Source: Synaphobranchus kaupii
Taxonomy: Eukaryota; Chordata; Actinopteri; Anguilliformes; Synaphobranchidae
Assembly (NCBI GenBank): GCA_029718625.1
Contig: CM056377.1
Coordinates: forward strand, 33,026,653-33,090,652
Direction: 5' to 3'
Length of the DNA stretch: 64,000 bases
The notes under the pieces were generated by a model. That model had not been told where the DNA came from. It worked only from the letters and a program-made list of their open reading frames with translations, and did not search any database. The translations under genes were made by a program, and so were the position numbers. This document shows positions 39,661 through 52,500 of this stretch, piece after piece; within the stretch, counting starts at the first letter, position 1, and each line of letters begins with the position of its first letter.

Positions 39661-41009
39661 ATTGCAAGGGGGATGTAGTCACTGTGAACATAACTTAAAC
39701 AAAAAGTAAACAAGGAAACAAATAGATTTTAGGGACTAGGGGTATGTACTCACTGCAGCCCACCACCACACCAAGCCTCAGGGAGTCAGGTATACTGCTG
39801 AAGTGGGTCCCAGCAACATCATGTTCCACAGAGTGCAAGAGGGCAGAGAAAGTGAAGATATCCATGGTGATGAAAAGATAGCACTGGCGGATGGTGAACC
39901 CGAAAGCCTGCATTCCGGTTGAGTGTCGAGGCAGTTTGAGGATACGGAAGATGCGCATGAGCTCCACCACTTTGAGCACTTTGCTGACTGCTGACCCGTG
40001 CCATGGTCTGCAAGTCCTCCGTTGAGGTCCTCATGGTCGACGAAGGCCTCAAAGACCAGTTGGATGAACTAAGGCATTACAGCCACCAAGTCCACAAAGT
40101 TGAGGGCACTCTTGAGAAAGTGTTTGATGTCACAGGTTGTGAACAAGCGTAGGAAGTACTCAATGGCGAAGAAGAGGATGGAGGCAATCACATATTACAA
40201 GTAAGTCCTACCATACTCAGTGGTTGCCTTCAGGTCCTTCACTGTGTTGAGTGTCATAGCAACAATAGAGATAAACACAAATAGGCTGGAAATAATTGCA
40301 AAGAATTTAGCAGAAATAGAAGAGTAAGGGTTCTCTAAGTCCCACAGAGCTTTGCAGAACCTTCCAAAGTACACTTATTTGAAACCCTCCTCATCATGCT
40401 TGGGCTCAATCTCTGCCATCAGCTCCCTTTCTATTTTCAGGTATTCCTTCAGCTCATCCACCTTCTCCTCAAACAGAATGTGACAGCAACATTGGGTCTC
40501 CTTCAGACCTGGGACACAGCTCATTCATTGTCCACAACACACCACTTTGGTAGAAGTGATAAATGTAGTGGAACAAAATAGGGTCGCGATAAAAAAAAAC
40601 ATCTGTGCACACTGAGTAGTCATCACACAGGGTCAGCTGCTTGACACGGTCAGCACACAGGGCCAGGTTTCCAATGCGGGTGTGAGGGTATTTGATCACC
40701 ATGTGTTTTTCCATGTGGAACACCTTGTCTTCCATGTTGATATTGATCATTCTGGATTACCTTGATGAGGATTTCGTCTTTTGTGCTTCAGCATTGGACA
40801 CTTCTGGACCAGTGGAAGGACTGTCCAGATTGTCCATTGAATTCCATTGCTTGACAGAGCGATCCTGTGAGAAGGCGAAGATGGTCTTTTCTTCCTCTAT
40901 GCTACGCGAGAATTCTTCTCCGTCTCTTCAGGCTGACAAACGAGGTGGCACGCCTCTTGCTTGGCTTTCTTTTAAGGTTATGCCTAGGTGGATCCATAGT
41001 CACAGGTCT

Positions 41010-42868
41010 TTACAACAAAACAGCACAGGAGAATAAACAAGAGGGAAGTCCGGCAGCTCTCTGAAAATTGGGATTTACTGACTGCACTTAGTCTGCCTTG
41101 ATGAGCCAGTCAGAAAGAAACAGAAATACCTCTTCTGTGCTGCAGATCTTCCATGCCAAAGGTCTGCCTCTCTTCAGACTTTTTATAAGGTGAGCCCAGG
41201 TAGTCGACAGATCCACAGCAAGTCTTCCTGTCCTTCCTCTCTTGCTTGAAGAGCGTCGTTGGAAGGAAGGTATTTCACTCAGCATGCCAAGAGACAAAGA
41301 GCTGATAAAAGTCTGTTCCACTGTGGTTAAATCTTGTTGAGTCCTTGTTGTGTCCTTCCACCAGTCTTAAAATGGTTATAAATAAAGTCTAAGGATTAGT
41401 GCAAAGTTGATTTAAGGATTGCGTTCTTGGTAGAAGGATGCTGGAGGAACAACAGGCTATGACAAATTGCTCATGCTACCCTGGCCTTGAACAAATCCTT
41501 TACTCTCACAATAATTGCAGTCACATTGGACTCAAACTTTCCCATTTCTCCATTACAAATCTAATTGGATGAAATTCTCTAAAGCCTATGTTTGACTGCA
41601 GGCATATGGGAGTTAAATTTTTCAGCAAGAAGCTGAAACGGATAATTTACCACACTAATCAAAATTCAAGAAACATTTTACATTGCACTGCTTAGCACAG
41701 CTTTATGAATTGCACACTTAAATAATCAGAGAACAAAATATTTATTGCATTCAATTTCTACAATTTCAGAGTTCAAACATTTAGTTAATTAAGGTAAGAA
41801 ATTTTAAAGGCATCAAGATAATACATTGAAATACATTTTTCAAGAAAACAAGTAGACCTAGAAAATAATAAATAAACAATTTCAAGAATAATTGTTCTTC
41901 AACAGTAGTTTCACATAAACCTAAGGATCTTTTCACCTGCTCAGTGCTACACCATATACAGTATACATACACACCACACATATTAGGATCTTTTCACCTG
42001 CTCAGTGCTACACCATATATACATACACCACATATTAGGCCGTACTCAAACAGTTTCGGGGGCAGGCATTCTTAAATACAGTTTAAATAGTGCTCGTCTG
42101 CTTTTTAAACACTGACTGTTCAAACAGATACAAAATAAAACATAACAATACCCCAAAACGAATGCATAGGACCATTCCAGAGCCAAGTAAAGCAATCATT
42201 TTGTACAAGCTCTCTACTCTTAGATAGTTGAAGCTTTACTATTGCTGTTCCCAAGCCAATACTTCTGAAAAAAGTCTTAACACGAGGAGGATACAGGATG
42301 CATACTTCATGACATCAATTCATCAGTATTCATTATATAGCAGGAAATGTTACAGTCTGTAATTACATCAAAGCAGGCTTTGGAACCTGTACAGGTGAAG
42401 CCATTGAAAAACACATAGCACAATGTGAATCTTATGGGGCTTTTAACACCCGTTGTAGCTTGAACGTGGAAAATTGCTCTACAGACATCCATAGTTTAGG
42501 ATTAGGCAAGCACAGACAATGTTCTAAATAATGTGAAATAAGTGATAGACATTATTGGTTTGTCAAACATTCTGTCAGTTTTCAAGTGTCTAAGTCTGAG
42601 GTACTTGATCAAAATCATACCCGAGAAATCACAGTGATAGTGAAGACAGTAATTGTTCTTCTGATTAGTCATCCACAAAGGGATCATGGATCATTAAACA
42701 TGAAAGAGAAAAACAACAGCCGGGATAACAAACAAACAAATCCAGGACTCTGGAAGACTGCCAACCTTCTCTCTGCCCTCACCACACTGCCAGCCCCACC
42801 ACCGAAAGGAAACCGAGTTGACCCATGGTAGTCCGATCACATGACGCTCTTACAAAGGAATGCCTGGC
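41010..42868. other. Between the channel pseudogene and the LDLR-like gene; probable 3' UTR of the latter
   Basis: AT-rich, with no supported coding sequence. DNA just below 42869 on the minus strand should be the LDLR-like 3' UTR, but no poly(A) site was fixed. A tandem duplication lies at 41923-42040. Confidence 0.4.
41923..42040 (+). repeat. Two-unit tandem duplication, about 60 bp
   Basis: GGATCTTTTCACCTGCTCAG followed by TGCTACACCATATA occurs twice in direct succession, separated by a short CATACACACCACA tract that also repeats. Confidence 0.93.
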
Positions 42869-43577
42869 TTAGTCAGAATCTATGTCCACCTTTATCAGCG
42901 TGTCCTGAGGAAACAGATTACAGATCACAAGATCGCATTTGCAATTTAAGCATGTTAAGGAGGAGCAGCACTGAGTGAATAGGACATTGAACATAGTACA
43001 CCTAACCTAATTCTGCACATATAAAATTGTTGGAAATTCTAAGTACATCAGGTAGCTCACTGCATTACATGTACAGTCTCTCTGCTCAGATGGGTTATAC
43101 TGACCTTGAGCGGACAAGTCTCTAAGCACTTGATGGGTACCAGGGGGTCCTGGGACTCTTTCAGTGAGATGTTACCATGCAGAATGAGGGTTCTAGAGGG
43201 GATGCCCTCCCCTCTCCACCACCACAGCAACAGTCCAGTCAAAATCACACCGAGCACCACTGTACACATGGGACAGGGACAGTTCAGCAAAGCTTAACAC
43301 AATCTAGCCAAATCTCTCTGAACACTAAGACTCTGTTCTGTATGGATGAGATGTGTATGCACGCACACACAGAAAAATGGCCATGTCCCTTTCTCTTATA
43401 TATATGATAAAAAATGTATTTTTGGAAGGGATCTTATACTACCAATTTTATAATAAATTGCAATCACATGGCTGGAGTAAGTCATGTCTACATGGAGGAC
43501 CAACCCACCAATAAGTGAAAGGAGACCTGAAGAGGTGGTATCAGGAAGAACCTGTTCTGGGCTGGAGAAGTTATGGT
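42869..43577 (-). CDS. LDLR-like exons 13-15: membrane anchor and NPxY-less tail
   Basis: Exon 13 (43509-43577) gives a short Ser/Thr/Pro-rich stalk and the first half of the membrane segment. Using its GTGGGT donor joins GLLSLI to [15 protein letters not shown] from exon 14 (43105-43259) in the right phase. The tail starts [14 protein letters not shown] and ends in exon 15 (42869-42904) with [11 protein letters not shown] and a TAA. There is no NPxY, the coated-pit signal of LDLR, VLDLR and LRP8. ESQDPLV could act as a weak acidic-dileucine-like signal, which is speculative. Exon 13 is the least certain call because it is short. Confidence 0.8.
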
Positions 43578-46500
43578 CTGGAAGAGGAAGGAAAATGTCA
43601 TATAAATAAAAGAGTGTACCATAGAAACACAACCACTAAATTAGTCTCACTGTGTAATGTCTGTTCCGTAATATTAATGTTTTTCAAGTCAGTAGCACCT
43701 CTAAATGTTTCACTTAAAAACAGTGATTCAATTCCCTACAGCCAACCAATAAATCCATGACACTATAAGCTAAATTGCTCATGATTTAAACACAAAAAGT
43801 CCACAATAGCCAAATCTCAAACCTAAATAATTTAACATGAATTACTGAATTAATGTTTAAGAATAAGTAAGATATTAACAGATATTTCTATCGTTCTTCC
43901 AAATACTTTGAAAATAGCAAATCCTATGGCTGGTCTCACAGAAGCCATATATATAGTGTATGGCTTGTGCTGCCCCTTTGTGGTCAGACAGAAGAACACA
44001 ACAATATAACCTCAGCCTGTAACATGTAAATATAAAACAGGGCAAAGAAGAGAATTCACCAGACTTACTCGTTAAAACACAACATTTGCAATCCAGCATG
44101 TGACAGAAGACTTTGCACCAGGCCATTCATTGGCTTTCCACAGTTTACACAGAGAATTAACCGAATAAAGAATATTGCGGTTTACATTTACAACAATTGA
44201 CTTGCATGATATTCTTAATCTATTCAAAAAGAAAAAAATTGGGGATAATATTAATGCCCAAATTCAGCACTCCAGGGCTCAAACAATGGTCCAAAACACT
44301 GAGTGACTATTTTCTATGCATCAGTAATAAATACAGGTCCAAGTAAGAGCGATAAATGCAAGCCTTGTCGTCTTTAATTCAGGTGGTAGGCTAAATACAC
44401 CTGTTTTTTCAAGGACCATGAATGTAGGAAAAAGGGACATTTTTTTTGTTTAAATGTGAGAAAAATATTTATTGTGCAGATAGCTTGCAATGCCAGTTAC
44501 AAGATTTTCGACTTGGTGGCAAGGTGGCCTGGATCCACCCACGAAGCATGCATTCTCCGGGAGAGTGCATTGTTCTGGGAGTTGGGCGACTTTGTCAAAA
44601 AGCTTTTGAGTGGGCGACTTTTTCTCACAAATGGGGCACTTCCCTGGATGAAACCCTTATTTCCAGGGTTTTGCTGAGGGGATTCAGGAGCACACTCATC
44701 TGACAATTTCAGGAAGTAAACCGGAAGTAAAAACTACAACTTGTAGTACAAAACATAGAGCGTATATGCATGTCTATGGTACAAGAGCGGGACATATTAC
44801 AAACTACTTTCACACAGGATTTCCTTCGCACACTGCTTGCAAAGTGAGGGGAGAGGGCACATAGTAGACAGGGGTCTGAGTGGACAGGGAACAGGGGGCA
44901 GGGAACAGGGATCATATTCGGTCACAGCCTAAGACTGGTCTTAGTTGCACCTTAGATGCACTTTAGTTGGTGCAACAGGCCCTCTGAAAATAGGTCTTAG
45001 GTACGACCTTTCTGGCAGTTAAAACCTCCTTAGTTAAGACCTGTTGGTGCAACTAGCACCTGGTCCCAAAGGAAAAATAAAATGAAGTCTCATTAAAGAT
45101 GAACTGACACAATGACACACTCACCTACAATACTGCTCTCAGCAGGGGGCACACAGGAGAAGTAAAGAGCCTCGGGGCTAGATAAAAACCTGGGTACACA
45201 CCGATATGGGCACAGCTGCCCAGGGCGTCCACACACCCTATAGCCTGCCAACACCAAGACCCAAGGTACAAATGAGATGAGCAAAAAACTTTAACAAACA
45301 GATTCAAATAAGAGCTAAAGGGAAAGCCTTGGACAGGGTAGGGCTGGGCGATATACAACATCGATAATTATCGAATGCAATAACGGCTGTTGCCACCGTG
45401 TGGGGCGCCTTTCTTTTCGTCTTTTTTTCTTGAAGCAAACCCAATATACAGCAGTAAACATCCAAATATCCAGATGCCGCGTGAGATGCTTCCGGAAAAA
45501 AACATCACCGCTGATATCTATTGAGTGTTGATAAGACAACCAACCAGCAGCAAGGTCGTACAGCTTTCACGTGATCATGTGATGTGTTGTTGTCAATCGC
45601 ATGAAAAGCGCAACACCTTTCTGTGATTGTCCGTCTTATCAACATTGATGACGTTTTTTTCCCGGAAGAATTTCACATGGGTTTTGAAGTTTAGATTACT
45701 ACCGCATCAGGTATAATTAAAGAAAAAAAGATTAAAAGAAAGGCAATACCCCACATGCTGGCACCGGCCGTTATTGCAATCGATAATTATCGTTACGATA
45801 TATCGCCCAGCCCTAGGACAGGGATGCGTTTTTCCAGATCAATCAGGAAACAATGATTATCTTACTGACCATTGTCTCGTGCTATCGGCTGTGAAAGAAT
45901 GGAAAAGCGATCTGTGCGCTAAACCTAACCCAAGTCCTCTTTCTTTGGTAGACATTTAAACAAATGTTGTTTAAAATGAAAATCAGTAATTCCAAATTGA
46001 TCAGGTCAGGAGGCATACCATTAGGTTCAAGGGCTGAATGAACAAGCGCTATCCCTCCAGCAGCACTGATGTTGGACAGCAGGACACTGAAGAGGCTGCC
46101 GTTATGCTTATCAGCACTGCACAGCGAGTGTGTGTCCTTGTCGCTCCAAAACACACGTCCCTGGGAGACAGCAGAATTAACACACTTCACCTCACCAGAG
46201 AATGCCCTCTATTCACAGTAAAGGTAGCTGGAGATTCATTACCGATAAGGCTCAAAAGGCATCATGTATATTTGAAAAATTAAAAGAACATTTTGACAAT
46301 GCCTGTAACATGTCTGTACCTCAAATACCGCTAATCCAAAAGGCCTGTCCAGATATCCATTCGACTCCACCACTATTTTGCGATGTTGCCCGTCCAGCCC
46401 GACCCGTGAGATGGTGCGCAGCCCAGAGTCCACCCAGTATAGTAGCCCACGTGGCATGTCTGTGGATGAGAGGATGGTTAAGTCCATTTACCCAGCAGAT

Positions 46501-49500
46501 ATAATCAGCCAGGGGCATTTTTAACCTCTTTTTGGTTCAGAGGTTCAGTGGGCTCAGCCCTAAAAAAAGAGAAGGGTTGATATGTTCTACAGTGTCTGTT
46601 ACAGTGACTTTCTATCAACTTTCTATCCAGATAATGTAGATAGCATAACTCACCCAGAGAGATTGCAACAGGACTGTGTATAGCGGAGGTGACCAGTGCC
46701 ATACGGTCTTTTCCATCCATACTAGCCCGCTCAATCCTTGAAGAGCTGCCACTGTCTGCCCAGAACAGAAATCTGGAGAATTTTGAAGTATGGCTTGAAA
46801 CAATAACTGCAGATGTGGTATTCCTTTTCCATTAGCTGGGTACACATAAAGCATGTATGGAAGCATCTTACCCCAGCAAAGGTTCCACAGCCACGCCAGT
46901 TGGTTTAGAAAGCCTACTAATCAGCACATGCCGCTTGGACCCGTTCAGCAGTGCCACACTGACAGATCGGGTACTGCCATCAGTCCAGTAGAGAAGGCCG
47001 TGGATCCAATCCACAGCCAAACCCACAGGGGCACCGAGACCATCCAACACCAACACAGGCTCCTGAGAGCGATTGTCTAGGGACATCCTGAGAGAAATGG
47101 AGGCTAGTGAAAAAAAAGTTATATTTTTCTACTCAAAAAAAGAAAAAAACAAACAACACACAGCTGTCCGTGGAATTATGAGACCTATGTTTTGTTTTTA
47201 CAAGCTTACATTCAGCTGTACCTCAGTGTTTCACTGAATTTAAACTACCTCAGATATGCCTAAGCCCCAACTGGGACCAGTGTCTCCCAGCTCACAGTCA
47301 GATACCATATATGACATGGCATAAACCAGGCCAAGCAAGAGTACGCATGTTCATAAATATATTCAAAACACGACTAAATTTTCTATTTTATAATACAGAT
47401 TTAGAAACAAGAAAAGCATGGAAAGTTATATTCGATTTTATAATTGCTTTAAACATTTGATCGTCTTAAATAATTACTCTAGAGTGTTATTGGAAGAAAA
47501 GATCCTCTTTAAATATATGTCACATGTGGATGTTTTTAAGCAGGCTCTCTATATATACAACGCTACAGTTTCTGCAGAAAAAGTTGAACGCTGTTGAATG
47601 CTGAGCACAACTGGAGTCGTCACATGCTTGATTCATAGCTTTCTGACTGATGCTACCAGGTGACCTGGAGGGGGATCCGTCTCCTCCCCTCACTCCCTCT
47701 GGACTGGTCCCAAAACTAGCCTTTAAATTACAGCCCAATGTTTCAAGTTAACGGTGTTTCTATCTTTTCAAAAAGAAACTAAGCATTCTCCCCCTTTATT
47801 CTCTCCCTTTATCTTGAGTCATGGCAAGCACTTTGAAGGTGACACTTATACGATTGCATAGACCTGTACCCAGTTCTAGCTCTAATGGTGTTTACTTACT
47901 ATGTGAAAGGCACTTTGTAAGTTGTTTGGCTAAAATGGCCTGCTAAATGACTAAATTGTAAAATTGAAAATGAGCTCATTTAAATGCAAATGACCAATTT
48001 GAATACCCTACAAGTGAAATCAGAGTAATTACAGAGAATCACAGTAATAATTAGCTGACGCCTTATCGTAAACTCCAGGTATACCCTAAAGTGCGTACCT
48101 GTAGATGGCACCCTTTTCTGAATTTCCCAAGTACACAGAGCGGTTTGCAGTGTGGACTGCAAGGGGGCCAGGTCCACCTACACCCCCTGACATCTCCCTG
48201 TACTCCAACCCAGAAGTATCAATCCTCCGCACCCCTCCTGAGCCACTGAAAACCACCAGAGCCATCTCCCCTGCAAATACAAAAACATTTGTCACTGGCA
48301 CTCCTAATCAATGCTGAAAGACTGCCTGGCCAAATGGATACAAACTGGCATCAATTCAGCACTTTAATGGCTGGACAGGCAAGGAGTTCCTGGCTAAGCA
48401 CATTTACTCATCAACTTTAAGACTCTTGGATAATAAATCTTTCCTTGCTTTTGGCAAGAAAAATAAGTGCTGTCGACAGCCCTTCAGGGCAGCCATGGTA
48501 CATTGCCCTCACCTGTGGCCCTGCACTCCCCTGTCCTGGGGCTCTTCAGGTATCCTGCATGACAATCACAGGTGAAGGTCCCGTTGAAGTGGATGCACAG
48601 CTGACTGCACACATCGGCATCCAGGCACTCGTCGATTTCTTAGGGGAGCGAGAGGCAGACGTTTGTCCACTGTACGCAGGATCCACTGACAGAATTCACC
48701 TAATACTTTGATTGTTTCGCAAGTTTTCCCTTTACAATCAGTACTCTGAATAATATACAATATAAGAAAATACTGTACATGTACAGTTGAAGTCGAAGGT
48801 TTACATACACCTTAGCCAAATCCATTTAAACTCAGTTTTTCACAATTCCTGACATTTAATCCTAGTAAACATTCCCTGTCTTAGGTCAGTTAGGATCACA
48901 AACTTTATTTTAAGAATGTGAAATGTCAGAATAATAGTAGAGAGAATGATTTATTTCAGCTTTTATTTCTTTCATCACATTCCCAGTGGGTCAGAAGTTT
49001 ACATACACTCTGTTAGTATTTGGTAGCATTGCCTTTAAATTGTTTAACTTGGGTCAAACATTTCAGGTAGCCTTCCACAAGCTTCTCACAATAAGTTGCT
49101 GGAATTTTGGCCCATTCCTCCTGACAGAACTGGTGCAACTGAGTCAGGTTTGTAGGCCTCCTTGCTTGCACACGCCTTTTCAGTTCTGCCCACAAATTTT
49201 CGATTGGATTGAGGTCAGGACTTTGTGATGGCCATTCCAATACCTTGACTTTGTTGTCCTTAAGCCATTTTGCCACAACTTTGGAAGTATGCTTTGGGTC
49301 ATTGTCCATTTGGAAGAGCCATTTGCGACCCAGCTTTAACTTCCTGGCTGATGTCTTGAGATGTTGCTTCAATATATCCACATCATTTTCCTTCTTCATG
49401 ATGCCATCTATTTTATGAAGTGCACCAGTCCCTCCAGCAGCAAAGCACCCCCACAACATGATGCTGCCACCCCCGTTTCACGGTTGGGATGGTGTTCTTC

Positions 49501-52500
49501 GGCTTGCAAGCCTCATCCTTTTTCCTCCAAACATAACGATGGCAGTTTTGGAGTAATGGTTTCTTCCTTGCTGAGCAGCCTTTCAGGTTATGTCGATATA
49601 TGACTCGTTTTACTGTGGATATAGATACTTTTGTACCTGTTCCCTCCAGCATCTTCACAAGGTCCTTTGCTATTGTTCTGGGATTTATTTGCACTTTTTG
49701 CACCAAAGCACGTTCATCTCTAGGAGACAGAATGTGTCTCCTTCCTGAGCGGTATGATGGCTGCATGGTCCCATAGTGTTTATACTTGCGTACTATTGTT
49801 TGTACAGACGAACCTGGTACCTTCAGGCGTTTGGAAATTGCTCCCAAAGAATGAACCAGACTTTTCTTCTACAATTTTCTTTCTGAGGTCTTGGCTGATT
49901 TTGTTTGATTTTCCCATGATGTCAAGAAAAGAGGCACTAAGTTTGAAGGTAGGCCTTAAAATACATCCACAGGTACACCTACAATTGACTCAAATAATGT
50001 CAATTAGCCTATCAGAAGTTTCTAAAGCCATGACATAATTTTCTGGAATTTTCCAAGCTGTTTAAAGGCACAGTCAACTTAGTGTATGTAAACTTCTGAC
50101 CCACTGGAATCGTGATAGTGAATTAAAAGTGAAATAATCTGTCTGTAAACAATTGTTGGAAAAATGACTTGTGTCATGCACAACGTAGATGTCCTAACTG
50201 ACTTGCCAACACAATAGTTTGCTAACATGAATTCTGTGGAGTGGTTAAAAATTAGTTTTAATGACTTCAACCCTAAGTGTATGTAAACTTCCAACTTCAA
50301 CTGTATGTAAATGTGATGAACAGCAATGTCGCCTCTCACCCTCACACTGTGTGTCCCGCACAAGCCTTGTTCCAGTGGGACAGTCACACACAAAGCCCAG
50401 GGGCTGGTCCACGCAAATATGAGAACACCCTCCATTGTTTTGCAGACACTCATTCTGATCTGCATCGGGGGAAGGAAAACTGGGTGATTCAGACTGAAGT
50501 CCACTGCAGCAACATTGCCTGCACTACCACTGTAGCAAATCTAACGGGCCGAATACAAATCTGGGGAAAAGGCTGAATTTATCTCAGAGGGCTGCAAGAA
50601 AGCAGTTGCATATTTGTATTTCGGATAAAGTGGCAAACAGGGATTAACAGGATACGGAGCAATGAGGGATGGAGGGGAAACCGATTTGCAAAAAACTCAC
50701 CGCACTCTCTCTCATCGCTCCCGTCAGCACAGTCCTGGCTGTGGTCACACCTCCAGGAGTGAGAGATGCACTGCCCGTTCCCACACCTGAACTCTGAGTT
50801 GGAGCAGGAGGGGGCAGCGGGCGGGGGCAGGCCACACACCTCGTCAAGTTCGTCCGTCCCGTCAGGGCAGTTTGGAGTGCCGTCACACAGATTGGCTACT
50901 GGCAAACAGCTCCCCGACTGGATACAGTGGAAAGAGCCGGCAGTACAGTTCTTACAGTCTGCCTCATCGCTTCCATCTCCACAGTCATCCGTGCCGTCAC
51001 AGCGGAAACTCAGCGACACGCATCGCCTGCTCCTGCATGCAAACTCATCTCGCTTGCATGCAATCGAACCTGAAAGGTCAGAAGCCAGAGAGGCTTTAAA
51101 TGGTCATACAAGTTGTCTGCATTTTGGGTTCAGATTATGATATTCTTACAAGATAAAACCAGCGTTAAAAAAAAATAAAAAATTACCACAACCTTTTTTT
51201 CCCCCACAGAGTGGCACAGAGGGTTATGGAATTACAAAAGGCCAGGGAGCAGAAGAAGCCTGGTTTATTTTACACTTACCACAGGCTTCTTCCAGCTCAT
51301 CTGATCCATCCCTGCAGTCAGTACGGCCATCACAAAGTGCACTCCGAGTTATGCATCCACCATCCTTACACACAAACCCAGAGCATTTCCTTTCCCCTAA
51401 AATGCATACAAACACACAGAAAATTCCAAGAGAGAATTATCAGCAGGAGAAACTGTTTACATGTTGGGGGGTGGAGTAAAATCATTTTTGAGGGGTTGTC
51501 AGGTTGTGTAGCTGCACAGCCTGGAATATGGACATGCCCCACAGCCTTTAGGTCACCTAGCATACTATGCTAATAACATGGACACAATATCTAAAAAATA
51601 TATATATATATATACAGTGGGCTCCAGAATTATTGGCACCCCTGACTGGAAATGCACTAAAAATAAACAATATAATTATTGAGAAACTCCAAATGCCAAG
51701 ATATGAAAAATATTGTAGTTTACTAATGTTTCAATGGAACCAACCAAAATCATACATTTATTCAATAAAAAATACATTTCACCAAAATCAAGGTTTCATA
51801 ATTATTGGAACCCCTGGTTTAGGACTTGGTGCAACCACCTCTGGCAAGGAAAACAGCATGGAGTCTTTTCCTGTAATGTCTGTAAGGTTAAGGAATTTGG
51901 AGGGATATTGGACCATTCCTCTGTGCCCTCTTCAGTTCAGCGCACAGGTTTTCGATTGGATTGAGGTCTGGCGACTGAGATGGCCATTGCAGAACATCGA
52001 TATAGTTTTCACAGAACCATTTGTGTGTGGATTTTGAGGTATGCTTTGGGTCATTGTCTTGCTGGAAAGTAAACCGACAGCCAAGTCTCAGCCTTCTGGC
52101 AGAGGCAACCAGATTGTCAGCCAAAATTATGCCCCTGGACCTCTGGAATTAAAACAGCCCTAAAACAACACCACAATATTTCACCATGTGTATGGGGCGC
52201 CTCTCTGGCACATTCCAAGCGACCAAATTGAACCTGTGGGCTGAACTGAAGTTGATAAGCGCAAACCCAAGAGTGTGAAGGATCTTGAAAGGATCTGCAT
52301 CGACTAGAGGAATGGTCCACAATCCCTCCAAATGTGTTCCATAACCTTGTCAAACATTACAGGAAAAGACTCCATGCTGTTATCCTCGCCAGAGGTGGTT
52401 GCACCAAGTATTAAGGCTGCATTCGGATTGTCAGAAAAATACGTCCTTTTTCCTTTCCTTGCAACTTTTACTTGACTTCGCTAGAAAATGTCACAGGGGT

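Larger units (their letters stand above)
37585..40997 (-). pseudogene. KCNV2-like voltage-gated potassium channel modifier subunit, broken
   Basis: Two exon remnants on the minus strand keep the Kv plan. The T1 domain is at about 40490-40740 (HTRIGNLALC, LCDDYSV, FHYIYHFYQSGVLW), and FEEKVDELKEYLKIERELMA at about 40390-40480. S1-S4 remnants follow, then [20 protein letters not shown] (S4-S5) and [14 protein letters not shown] (S5). The second exon restarts at about 37930 with VSISTVGYGDVVP (pore filter). The intron position and wording match KCNV2, a silent subunit that modifies Kv2 channels. It is dead: there are in-frame stops after EGFK, GRTYL and DLVAVMP, frameshifts after the N-terminus, T1 and S3-S4 and before the pore exon, and the residues after RQCY are lost. 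A SINE-like repeat and a Tc1-type element sit in the intron. Confidence 0.88.

Noticed and set aside
39314..39709. 131-codon plus-strand frame
   Set aside because: It is a translation of a common fish SINE-like repeat.
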